From Phoronis australis (taxonomy: Eukaryota > Phoronida > Phoronidae), in assembly GCA_002633005.1 (NCBI GenBank), contig NMRA01000178.1:136240-200239 (forward strand): 64,000 bases of DNA, written 5' to 3'. Below, one piece after another: positions 13,101 through 23,800 of this stretch. A program made the translations under genes and the position numbers. The notes below the pieces were generated by a model, which was not told the origin of the DNA, ran no database searches, and worked only from the letters and a program-made list of their open reading frames with translations. Every line of letters starts with the position of its first letter. Within the stretch, counting starts at the first letter, position 1.

Positions 13101-16100
13101 ATTTCAAATAACAATTCATATTTCTTTGTCACAAATATGATATTACAATTCTTGGTCTTGGTCTTTCCCTACAGTTGTCATGTAACTTGCCTAAAGCGTA
13201 GATCAAGCTTGCCCGTTTAGTAGACATAAGACTTTCAAAGAATTTTCAAATTTTGCACAGAATATTTGAGGATTGTTGAGGGTTAGAGAACATTATTTTG
13301 TTTTAGAGAACTAAGTAGGAAGTCATTTTTAATATCTGTTAATAGGCAAAAACTGGGTTTGGTACACTTTTAAGGAAGAATCAATAATGCGCTTCAAAAC
13401 TCAAGATCAGTTGCTACAAAATGCAAACTATGCAGAATGCAGTGATGCAAAACACTTAGTCTAGTGCTTGTAGAATGTATCAAAGGGGAACACAAATATT
13501 TTTTGATGTCATCTTCAGTAAAAATACACATCCTTGGTCATTACGTGGATACGTTTTTTCCAAGTTAATTAAATGATCCCCTGGAGTGTATTCATTATGC
13601 GTGGAACAATACAATGTGAGGTCAAAGGTCAACAGTCCAACAAAAGGTCCGCATTCACTTCCATGATATCATTCTGATTGTCATTGTCTTCAACCAAAAT
13701 GGGAATAGTGCGCCAGCAGAACAAGCAGCGTGCAAACTGAATACACCTTTCAAGTAAATGCTGGACCAAGTTTTACACATATAGTGATAATCTTGGACTA
13801 AAAGTAGCATTTTACATGTTTAACTAGCTAAAAAAAAAACGGAAAACAAATTAGACTTTCCGAATATTTCTTACTATGATAGGATTCTGTTTCCGTTGGT
13901 AACAAAAATAAAATCTTATCATTGTAAGGAATATCACGAGACCAATTTTACGAGAGAGTTTACGAAATGAATTCATCAACAGGAGAGAATCAACTATAAC
14001 TGTTGTCATAGTTACAGTTCTATTAAGCACAAAGTGCTTAAAATAAGTCCTTCATCACACGACAGGTGTGAATATCCCTCTCTCACCTGCTCATCACTGT
14101 CAAGCTCGTCCAGGTGTTCAAACAGACTTCCAACACTAAGACCAGACTTTTCAACCTGCTGAGATGATCCTGGTACAGTTTCAGGCGATGGTGATTTACT
14201 TGGACAGTTATTGCGAGAATAGCACCCATTGAGTTCTTCAGCTAAAGACAGCCCATGTATATTTCCTGCAGAATTTTAAAATCAAAAATAACTCAAAATG
14301 TTATGGACTGAATCAATTATCCATGGTCGTGAGCACTTCTTTCTGTTAATGTATAATTGTTTCAATTTTACAAAAAAATGTATGCATATATCGTCTATTG
14401 TGAGAGGGGAAAGAAACTGGGTTTTACTTGAAAAGAAAGACATAATTTTACACAGCAATATGCCACATTTAAGGCCATGAGATGGGGATGATTAGACTTC
14501 CTATGAAGTCATGAACTCTTATTCATGTGGCGCCTCACAGAGACAAAATATGACGTTAACAGAACTAAGCAAGATCTGGCGAGATTTCTGTCACGTCCCA
14601 GAAAAAGTTGGCATAGCAAACTGGATTTTAGCTTTGCAGTGTGGTAAATAAGGAGAGAAGTCCTGAAAATAAACAGAAATTTACAAGGAAAACTTGTATT
14701 GTTTTTGCATTTTCCTAAAGTTATGAAAAGTGGGCATGTTGCCCCAGTGATGGCCTGCTTTAGAAAGAGACATCTCTATATGAAATACATTATGTACCAC
14801 TCTTGTTACAATATTCATAACCACCACGATAACACTGCATCCAAGTGCTGGGGTCACAAGTCAGGTCATTGACTTTCAATCAAAGAGTGGGAAGTAATTA
14901 AGTGCTTTATGTGCATAGTGCTCAGCACCATAATGCGTACATACAAGTGTTGGCTCATGCATATGACAGAATGTCACTTCATGTTGGAGCTCATGACAAC
15001 ATCAACAAAAAGGACAATGGCTTGAAACCACTCAAACTGCAAGATATATAATGCCTTTTAATTATCAAGCTAAAATTTACCTTTTCTTGGTAACGGCAAA
15101 GTAGGCAACTTTCTGTTAACACTTCTTTTCCTGCGTTTCACGGCTGAAGGGGGCTCACTTGAGCAGGTCTGAAACAATGCCACAACTTTATAATATTAGT
15201 GAATTGTATAACCACGGCTAGACAATATGAAAATGAGCAGCTGTTCAGTTGTCAGCTCCTCAAACCCTCCGTCGTCACTCACAGCCAGGTGGCACTACAA
15301 TCCAACATGATCAACCTCAAATTCTAGCATAGTTTATACTGTCATCATCCAATTGGGGAAATCCTGAACATTTTAGCAATATAGAAAGCCTTTGAAAATC
15401 AATATTAATGAAGAACAAATGCTGCAGTCATTGTTACCACAATGGGTAAAATTTGCAGTAAAAAATTCACTTAGAATACTAAAAAAACTTCATTCAGTCA
15501 AAGACACTATGGTTTATTTAAACCACTTACTGATTTGAAACTGGTCTTAACAATGCTCCTTACCCAAATAACAGGTGATTTTTGGTCTAGCAAAGAATCG
15601 ACAGTTTCTTATCCCTTACGACTGTGCTTGCTCGGTGAATAAAATGACTTGCTGTGGCAAGTCAACTGAAGAGCTAAGTCACAGGCATTAACAAGCTGTC
15701 AATTTTTTCAAGCCTTAAAATCGCACTTATTTTGTCTTAGAGAAAATTTGAGACCACTTTTATCAATGCGAAATTGTAACAAAAGTTTTATGATCGCTTT
15801 ATTAATAAAGATGCTGCAAAGGTCTTAAACATAACAGGATAAGACATCAAATTGACAACACTGACACAAATGCGATTAAGAAATATCTCAGAATACACGC
15901 CTAACTTATCGGGTTCTTTGTGACCATCTGTGCACAATGCAACACAAAAACATTACTGATCACACTCAGATGAAACTGATAGTCATATAAGTGAGAAATT
16001 GCTCACAAAGTTGTTTATAACTAAGAGTGGAACTTGCTTCAAATGTGTTAGGTAACATTCTTGGCAGTAATAAACTCTCATTGTAAAAATATATTTCTAA

Positions 16101-19100
16101 AAACATTTGTTTACGAAAATTAGATAAATCTACCGATTCCCTGCACAGGAGTAACTCCAGTAACCTCGACTTTGTCATTTTCCTAATACATCGACTATCA
16201 AACCAAGACATAGTGCAATACGCTGCCGTCATGGGATTATCCCAAAGAACAACTTCTAAAATAATGTTCAAGTAAACTCCATAAACGTAAGCTCTTCACA
16301 GAAGCTGGCCAGAATTGCAGAGATGGTGAAACACCATCATCTAAAGCGAGTTGATTTTCGTAGCGTAAATATGGAGACGACTCTACGGACGATACTACAG
16401 CCAACTGAGAGAATTGATGGCTTCAAAATATCAAATTAATTCAAAATTTTACCATAAACAGGGTACAAGTCGCCAAACACTAGTTCTCATTTAAAACTAA
16501 CATATTTGATTCTTGGAAGGTAATGTATAGTTTCCAGCTTCAGTTCTTATTGTGGGCATAAAAACCTGTTTATCATATCACTTCCGTTGCCATTTATATC
16601 TAATACACAAACCTTAAGTGAAAATCAATACAGCAGTGGGAAGAAAACCTCCCCAGCAGTCTGAAGTAAGCTTTCCTTCATAATGTACACACATAATAAC
16701 ATGAAGATCCCACCTACCTCAGAGTTGTATATTCCCTCCATGTGGTCACACACACTGGCACACACAGGCTCACTAGCTACACAAGACGACTCTCTCATAT
16801 CATCGCCAGACGACAGGCTGTCTGAAGCAGGCACTGCTAAGCCGTGATGTAAATGGCCAAATTTATCCAGGCGCGGGTAAAACTTTTCACTTGAAGAGGT
16901 CTCTTGTGACAGGGGTACATCTAGAGATACGTCGTGCGTTAGCCTACAACAGATCTCATTCCTTTAGAGACACGTTGTGTGTTACCCTACAACAGTTGAC
17001 ACTATCAGTATGATATATGGCACAGTTATACATACACTCCACAGCTAATAACTATGTCTAGCAGTATGAGCTGATCATATGAGGTCGACCTATCATCAGA
17101 GCTAAAAGTAAACCAATACTAATTCATTAGCATAATTTATTGATACAACAGTTTTGGAACTGAAGAACACAGGGTAACCATTGATGAGAAAATAAATTGT
17201 ATTTCAGACAAAAAAATTAGTATAGATGCACTTGAGATCTACAAACTATTTACAGTAAAAATTTACTTGAACAAGAAAATATTATCTGTAGTCATTAGAG
17301 TTAGGAGCAGCATCAGGAATTTCCAAACAAATTTGGTCATTCAATATTAGAAACGGAATTTGATGTAACTTTAGCCTAGATGTATTCACAATGACACTGA
17401 CATCATATTTTTGTCTAAATTAGAGAAAACAAAATTTCACATTTTCTTGACAGGTTTCAGCAGAATAGGATATTATTTGTTAAAAATAAACTCACATTTT
17501 TGTTTTCAACTTTGCAATGTTCAAAAGCACAACATACAGAAGTCGATAAACCTCAATATTAAGCAAAATTCAACTGTACATAAATAATGTATTAACCAAA
17601 CATTAATTTGTGTTTAAAACACCACAACACTATGCTTTTCTGTCCCTTTTTCATGAAAATTTGAAAATTTTTAAATTACAGACTGAGGGCTTAATTCGTC
17701 TATCTACAGTAACTTACAGTAGTTTTTAAAAAGTTGACGAATTTGTTGAGTTCTCTTAGCCTTTAGAGAAATTATGGCAAAATCACTGAAGGAAGCCACA
17801 AAAATAACGCATCATTTTAAAAATTGGTTTACTTAAATTTTGCTAAAAATATGGCAGATTTTACAAAAGAAGAAATTTCATCAACTTGAACGATATTAAT
17901 GTTACAAGCCCAAGAAATTTATCAATTAATTAAACATAATATAGGGCCAAAAGAGTCACCAGGGAGTATAATAATAACACTCACAGTCATTAGTTATAAG
18001 AGCCTCAATAAGTAAGCTGGTACGTGAAATGCATTTTGACATTTGACCATATTTTGATGCATTTCATGCTGTGGTTTGCCATGTTTTTTTACAAAATTGC
18101 TATGGTTAGAGCAAAACATGGTTGACACATCTGAGTGAGTCACCCGTGACGTATGCAAGCACAAAAGTTCTGTGTGTGTGTACGTTTGTACAGATTGATG
18201 TGCTTCATCTCACTGTAGATCAATAACTACAAGTTATCTGTTCAATGTTAATTGAGACAGGGTGGAAATATATATAAGATGTACTGAGCTAATACACAGC
18301 AACTGCTCCATGGACTGTGTTCAAACAGCCCAAGGCAGCAGTTTGACAAAAACAAGTGAAAATGAGAAAGACTCTGGTTTGTGATTTAGTTTTCTAATAT
18401 TTGTAAAAACGGGTTTACAGAAAATCAAAATTACAAAAAATGGTTCAAGTCACAATGTGTTACAACAAGGATGTCGGTTTTGTTCTTTTTTCCATCATGT
18501 GAAATTTATTTGTGTTTATTTCGAAAAAAGACATTGCTAGTAAAAGCCAAAGCAAAGGCCTGAACACTTTGAACATCTGTTAATATATAATGTGTATTAA
18601 TTACTGAAAATATGTAGCATTTCGGCGTTACACCCTAGTACTACAGAAACGGCAAAAATACATAGCAAATACGTTGGTTTATATGTATGCTCACTGGTAA
18701 AAATTATTACGAAGACTCTGTGTTGTTTTACAACAAATAACGTAAAATTTCACATACCATTACGTTTCTAAGTAAAACATAGGCAGATTTAGGGGGGCCC
18801 AGAGGGCCCCCACCAGGCTGCCGCAAGCGAAATGGAACAGCAACAGCAAGAAGCATGAGGAAAANGGTGGCGGCAAAGTCACGCTCCCTTTTTTTACGGA
18901 GAAGAAGGTACATACCCGGGGCCCCTGCAACTTTTAGGGGCGCCAGTACACATAAGACCGCACTTTGCCCAATTCCCCGAGGCAGCATGTTGGACCCCCT
19001 TATGGTATCTTAGATCCGTCACTGTAAAACCCTGCACATGTTTATTCATGTCAACCATGCCAGTGTTTATAAGAGACAATAATTAATTACTAGACCAATG

Positions 19101-20661
19101 GATGTGCAGGTTCTCCAGTGTCTCGCATTGTGGCAAATTATATGCTAGATGGATTTTTTTAACACAAACTGTTTAGCAGCTATACCTTGATGTCCTTCTT
19201 ACACTATGGCTTCGATATGTGGACAACATTTTAGTCAAGTTCCTGATCAGAGAACTGAGAAAGATTAGTTGAATTTATTAACAATCTTAGACAGGAACAT
19301 TAAGTATACTTATGCGGAGCTATAAAGGGAGTCTGCCTCTTTTAGACACCTTAGTTACTGAAGGAGACAATGGAAACTAAGTCTCTGTTTACAGGAAGCT
19401 GGCACACACACAGACCATAATTAGTACTTTTTTTACTCTAAACACCTGCTGCAGCATAAATTGCGATTGATTTGCACTTTATTCCATCAGACCAAGTCTG
19501 TTCGCACAACTGCCAAATAAGGCAGTCAGTGCAGAGAAAGAGCACTAGACGGGGGGCTATAAATTACAGAGCCTTGTTGTGTTTCTATGCTGGTTTCGGA
19601 CCAAAGATGAAGATCGATACGATTGTGACTAAGGCATTTATATTGAGAGTACATGAAAAATACCTCACTTCAAAGTTCATAAAAAGAATTCATTAAAAAC
19701 ATACAAAACACATCTTTGAGAGTAACCAAAATATGCTCAGTGACCAAAAACAGCTCCTGGCATGCGTACTGTTAAAAATGACCACTTAATTGCCCATTTG
19801 GTCAACTACATGAAGGACTGCCCCATGAGTTGCTCATATTCACAAGGTGCCCAAAGGTGTCAGTGCACCAAAAATTGCAGGTAGGCGGTACTTTTCATCA
19901 AGTTTTGTGGGACCCGCGCGGGGTCCAATAGGCCAATAAATTTCTGTTTCGTCCCCACAAAAGGTCTGCCCACTGCATTGGCCCCTGAGCACAATAAAAA
20001 GCACACTCATGGTCATCTTCCTATTCACAATAGCCACCACTATTAATTCTCAGACCTGGCACACCAATAGGGATTCTCTCAGCAATTTTTGGTACATGTC
20101 TGTGTACACCTGACCTCGTCGATACATGTGACGCCACAGAGGACTGCTCCAATTAAGTTTGATTGCGGAGTACTTGTTCGAGTTGGAAGGAATTAAAGGC
20201 ATCAACGGCCTCCTAAGGATAAGGTGTCCCTCTATGATTGATGTACAACAAGTACGTAAAGTCGTAAACGTAAAGCAACATGCCGGCTTTGATGTTTTTA
20301 TGTCTCTGATTTTGATAATCAGACAATCATTGTTATTGAGACTCAGTTCAGTGGACGAAACTGGTTCTCAAAATCAGGGACCACAATCCAACCAATGCCA
20401 ATTTGAAATCAGTGTGATTGGGACGTCTCCGGGCACTCAGCCACTGCTGTGCTGGGAGTGGCGAGTGAATCACTGACTAGAAACAAAATACAGTGATTTG
20501 TTTGTTATTACGCGCTTGTCTCCGTAACAAAGCTTCGCCTTCCATCATATTATTCTAAAAGTTCGTGATTAAGTGAATACTTACCGATATGTATAGTTTT
20601 TTGAAAGACATTTCTTGATTTTATTCTTCGTTACAACGAAACTCTCACTTCCGCTCTCCAT
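7194..20661 (-). CDS. MAPK8IP1: JIP1/JIP2-like JNK-interacting scaffold protein (complete gene)
   Basis: Minus-strand exons in transcript order: 20661-20585, 16943-16718, 15168-15081, 14265-14087, 12973-12790, 12203-12117 (optional), 11845-11678, 11333-11244, 10794-10586, 9098-9022, 8610-8512, 7266-7194. Phases agree at every junction; total 1557 nt, 518 aa. JIP1/2 proteins tether JNK-pathway kinases and act as kinesin-1 cargo adaptors. Visible parts: RLTHDVSLD (res. 26-34), matching the RLTHDISLE near the JIP1 N-terminus; a basic D-motif RKLPTLPLP (res. ~120-128), the likely JNK-docking site; SH3 with [15 protein letters not shown] and NLRTG (res. ~301-358); PTB with [26 protein letters not shown] and YFGFITKHP (res. 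~375-500); and C-terminal HPTEDIYLE, the KLC-binding tail. The length is closer to fly Aplip1 (about 490 aa) than human JIP1 (711). JIP1 versus JIP2 cannot be decided; an invertebrate single homologue is likely. It is head-to-head with ATP5PB. Confidence 0.93.
8591..8648 (-). repeat. 29-bp tandem duplication of a JIP splice acceptor
   Basis: Two identical 29-bp units (8591-8619 and 8620-8648). On the coding strand each contains ttatttcag followed by the first 19-20 nt of the PTB exon (ATATTTTGGTTTCATCACT). The downstream acceptor (exon start 8610) keeps frame; the upstream one (8639) would insert 29 nt and shift frame. Confidence 0.92.
9206..9280 (-). pseudogene. tRNA-like sequence (Ala-type GGC anticodon), left arm of inverted pair
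   Basis: Read on the minus strand: TAGCTCAGTGG (a good A box), a five-pair anticodon stem CTAGA/TCTAG around loop CTGGCAA (anticodon GGC, U33 kept), and ATTCGATTCC (near B box). The T stem does not pair well and the acceptor stem is weak, so it is more likely a tRNA-derived repeat than a working tRNA. It sits in a JIP intron. Confidence 0.55.
9331..9406 (+). pseudogene. tRNA-like sequence, right arm of inverted pair
   Basis: This is 76 nt on the plus strand, with ends GGTCCTC and GGGGATC that pair over seven positions (with G-T pairs), the same A box TAGCTCAGTGG, and the CTAGA/TCTAG anticodon stem. The loop is CCGGCAA, so the invariant T33 is C, and the T arm (TTTGATTCC) does not pair. It is a decayed tRNA-like copy facing the one at 9206-9280; the two are joined by an AT-rich palindrome around 9281-9328. 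Confidence 0.55.
10586..11845 (-). other. SH3 and start of PTB domain of the JIP-like protein
   Basis: Three exons. 11845-11678 carries the first SH3 strands ([16 protein letters not shown], then [15 protein letters not shown]). 11333-11244 completes SH3 with [18 protein letters not shown], matching the JIP consensus NxRTGxxGxFPAxYA. 10794-10586 begins the PTB with [20 protein letters not shown]. The donor of the PTB exon is assigned to cca|gtaggt because it keeps phase 0 with the next exon, which starts [10 protein letters not shown]. Confidence 0.9.
11824..12027 (-). repeat. 50-bp tandem repeat x4 carrying the SH3-exon splice acceptor
   Basis: Units begin at 11824, 11874, 11924 and 11974, nearly identical (one g for a in the last). 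On the minus strand each holds tttatcag plus 22 nt of exon start (GATACCTCACAGAG...). The acceptor that fits the reading frame is in the copy nearest the exon (start 11845). Confidence 0.93.
12117..12203 (-). CDS. JIP-like gene, probable cassette exon of 87 nt
   Basis: The frame reads [20 protein letters not shown] and ends SYRG at a strong donor (gtaagt at 12116). Acceptor tcatcag gives an 87-nt exon that enters and leaves in the same phase. Exon 12973-12790 also joins directly to 11845-11678 in frame, so inclusion would add 29 residues just before the SH3 domain and skipping keeps the frame. I recognise no domain in it. An alternative acceptor (exon start 12186) is possible but would need another upstream donor. 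Confidence 0.5.
18770..19030. mobile_element. Possible decayed transposable-element fragment in JIP intron 1
   Basis: A G/C-rich island, unlike its surroundings, runs from gcagatttaggggggccc to ttagatccgtcactg. The two ends are loosely inverted (gcagattta / taGATCCgtc), as in a degraded inverted-repeat element. One ambiguous base (18865). Weak call. Confidence 0.3.
20150..20300 (+). mobile_element. Fragment of the dispersed long-palindrome element
   Basis: It shares aaggaattaa, a related ctcctaaggat block and gtgtccctctatg with the right arm of the palindrome at 21290-22015, in the same order. It lies in JIP intron 1. Only part of one arm is present. Confidence 0.5.
20585..20661 (-). CDS. 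MAPK8IP1: JIP-like gene, first coding exon
   Basis: The exon starts [14 protein letters not shown] and ends YTYR with two bases (CG) before the donor gtaagt. The next exon supplies G to complete Arg and continues LTHDVSLD, the conserved JIP N-terminal peptide. That join across a 3.6-kb intron is what supports this start. No upstream in-frame ATG is visible in the short promoter interval. Confidence 0.8.
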
Positions 20662-20815
20662 TTTAACAACATCACGAACGACTACTTTACGCTAGCATAC
20701 TTTACGACAAAAATAAAGACTTTTCTACGCTTATTTGGGAAGTCTTGTGGAAAAACAGGGGTCTTCCTTCTCCGCCATCTTTGATTTTTGGTGACCGGTG
20801 CAAGCGATCGTAACG
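20662..20815. promoter_or_regulatory. Candidate bidirectional promoter between JIP-like gene and ATP5PB
   Basis: Only 154 bp separate the two divergent start codons (20661 minus, 20816 plus), so both transcripts must start in or near this interval, or inside the opposite gene. A ccgccatcttt at 20772-20782 closely matches the YY1 consensus GCCGCCATCTTG in the ATP5PB direction, about 35 bp before its ATG. No TATA box is evident. The YY1 match is by eye. Confidence 0.75.
20731..20778 (-). other. Possible uORF upstream of the JIP-like gene
   Basis: A 15-codon frame (MAEKEDPCFSTRLPK, then TAA) starts at an ATG embedded in the YY1-like site. If JIP transcripts begin upstream of 20778 it would be translated before the main ATG at 20661. 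Whether it is transcribed is unknown. Confidence 0.35.
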
Positions 20816-23800
20816 ATGCTTTCTCGGCTAGCATTACGATGTGGTAAGTCATACGAAAGCAGAATGTGTAACCACTGAAAAGATCTGCCACATGCACTTG
20901 CCTTTTTCTGCGATTATCTGTGTTTAAGGCATTCATGGACTGGGCTATCTCTGAACTGAAAAGACAGATGTCAAAATTTGTGGAGTCTCCTCCATGGCAC
21001 TGGCCATTTCATCAACCAGTTTACAGTTTATTGTTAATCTGGCACTTCGAATTTGCGAATCACGTCATTTGCGGATTGCTTCGCAGATTACTTATCAATA
21101 AAGGGTGGTCGATTTGTTGACTTCAGGTGGCTACTGTGTCCTCAGATTTTGCTTGTCTGTCAAAAATCCCAGCCCCAAAAAGTACACGTCCTGGCACACT
21201 GTCTTGGATGCTGTGCTTAATATCAAGATGACGTGAACTTGGAATACACGAGGAAAGTTGATACGTTCACTCAAATAATCACTGTCATATTGATAAAAGT
21301 TTGGGAAGTCAAGAAGTGGAGTAAACGGTTGACAAGTGATCACTATCTCTAGCTGGCCCAGTAGAGATGGTGGAGCTCCTAAGAGCTTCATATAGTGAAA
21401 ACTTTTCTGCGAATTATGCCTCACACTGACTAAAACATCAAAATCTTTATTAATTCCTTTTTGCATAGAGGGACACATTAGTAGGCCAACTCAAAGAAAT
21501 ACTCCCGAGATCAAACTTCTTCTTCAAGGAGTCCCTCGTTCAGTTCCCAAATTCGGTAACTCGCCAGTTTTAACATTACGCGCGGCAGGTGGTATGACGT
21601 CATATCACCTGGCGTGCGCAGTGTAAAAATGACGAGTTACCGATTTTGGGAACTGAATGAAGGACTGCTCAAAGAAAAACTTGGGTTACGGCAGTATTTC
21701 TTCGAGTTCTAAGGAATTAAGTACATTGACAGCCTTCTAAGACTAAGATGTCCCTCTATGTGCAAAATGGTATTTATAACCACGTGCATTTGATGTTTTA
21801 GTCAGTGTGAAGCATAATTTGCTGAAATGCTTCCTGTGTATGAAGCTCCTGTAGGAGCTCCATCGTCTCTACTGAGCCAGCTAGAGACGGTGATCACTGT
21901 CTAAGGAAACGGGCTCCTCTTCAAAATGGCTATCAGGAACCAGACTCACTGAATAACGGACATTGCTGTTATTCAGTGAAAGCTGGTTCACGGCAGCCGT
22001 TTACTCCACTTTTACGAAAATTTGTGCTGCACTAAATCAAATTACATGTTAATATAACACAGCAAGTTTTAACCATCCTCTCTTCAGCTTTTGGTAATCT
22101 TATTCTGTAATCACCAATTAATAATTGATTTAACCATTCAAATATTCCTCCGATTCTTTAATGCAAGCTTCAGGAAAGTAGAGATGGGTGATGCGAGGCT
22201 AATAATCACCAAAATTCTTTACACGCCTCAAAAAACTTTACTCGATTGCCTTAATGAATAGTCAATTCCAAGTCCATGCATATGCGATCTTGAGGTTAGG
22301 TAGGATTCCAAGTTCACGCACAGCAAGGTCACCACGCCACAACATAGCACTATGTCTGTAGTCAATGTGCTGTGAATGTAGTAGTTTAAAGACTTGTAAT
22401 ATTCGGCTAGGTGGGTCCCTGATGGATATAAAGTTTATTTGAGAAGTAGTCACTTGTAATGGACGTTATTGAGTCAGTGGAAGTAAGTGGTTCTCAAATT
22501 AGGAACTATTTCCTGAAGACCTCTCATAATCAGTCACTTAACCCCTGGGTCTGTTCCGTAATGCAAGATAATGAGGGAAGTACTTCCTTATGGATTGGAA
22601 ACCAGCCTACTCATGAAAGAGGATTTGCTTTGGTGTGATCTCGTTTTTCTTGAAGAAATTTGTTCTGGGCATCACAATCCCCGTTGTCCCTGAATGATAA
22701 GTCCTAGTGCGAAAGGGGTTGTGTTGAAAAGAATTAGACTGTCAGAAATGACATTATTAGTGTTTTGCAACTATTATCATACTGTCACTTATGGATTTCG
22801 TGAAGTCTTCAGATTTTATTTTGTGATTGGACCATTTAGTCTAAAATGTAATCTTACTTAGTGATATGCCGTCTATGTTTTTGCCTGGTTTTGTTTTAGG
22901 CCCGCTAGCTGGGACCTTGGCTAAGCAACAACGGTGAGTAAACAGAGTAGTTATTTCTGTCATGTCTAATGAATGCATGGTCGTATTAGGCTGCTGAGCT
23001 GTTTAGTAGAATTAGACTGTTAAATTAGTGTGAAATTATGATTTGTGAGTGAAAATAATTGAAAACTTACACATCAGTGGATGTCGTTTGATATGAACAA
23101 GGGGTCTGGCTGGCTTTAAAACTATGTGAACACTTATTTGCATGTGTCTTTGTAATGTGGTATTTCTTCGTGTTGATTTGATTACAGATTTCTGTACCAT
23201 TTATTCCAGACTGTAACTTAAAAGTCTTCATATGTTTTTGTGCTCTCATGTTTATGTTGTGTTCATTTCAGGTTGTTTGTAACTTCAAGCCAGAGGTGTT
23301 CCAGTGCTCTCGATAACTGGAAGGAAGCCAACGGGCTTTACTATGGCCCTGAGAGAGACACTAAAAACTTTCCACACCCCGTCCAGCCAGAGAGACCCGG
23401 CCCAGTTAGGCTGGGCTTCATACCTGACGAGTGGTTCACAGCATTTTACGATAAAACAGGAGTGACAGGTATGTGTGGGGTTTTTGTGTACAGTCACTAA
23501 TTACTTGTGATTTTGTGAAAGATTGTTTCTTGGAGTTTCCCCATTACTTTGATATGGAGAAGGCTGTAGTTATCCGGATAATGCCTTGCTGAACATTGTT
23601 CTTTTAATCACCCATGTTTGTTGATACTCCCACATTCATTTTTATTTGTGTGTGCTTTTAGTTTTTTAAAAGTGTTCAAGTCTGTGAATTTACAAAGAAT
23701 TTTAAAATTTTTCACAATTTACTTGTAGGTGAGAAATTATATATTGAGCGTGTGTTTTATTTGACTCTTGCTCTTGTAGCAAACGGCGTAACTGTGGAAC

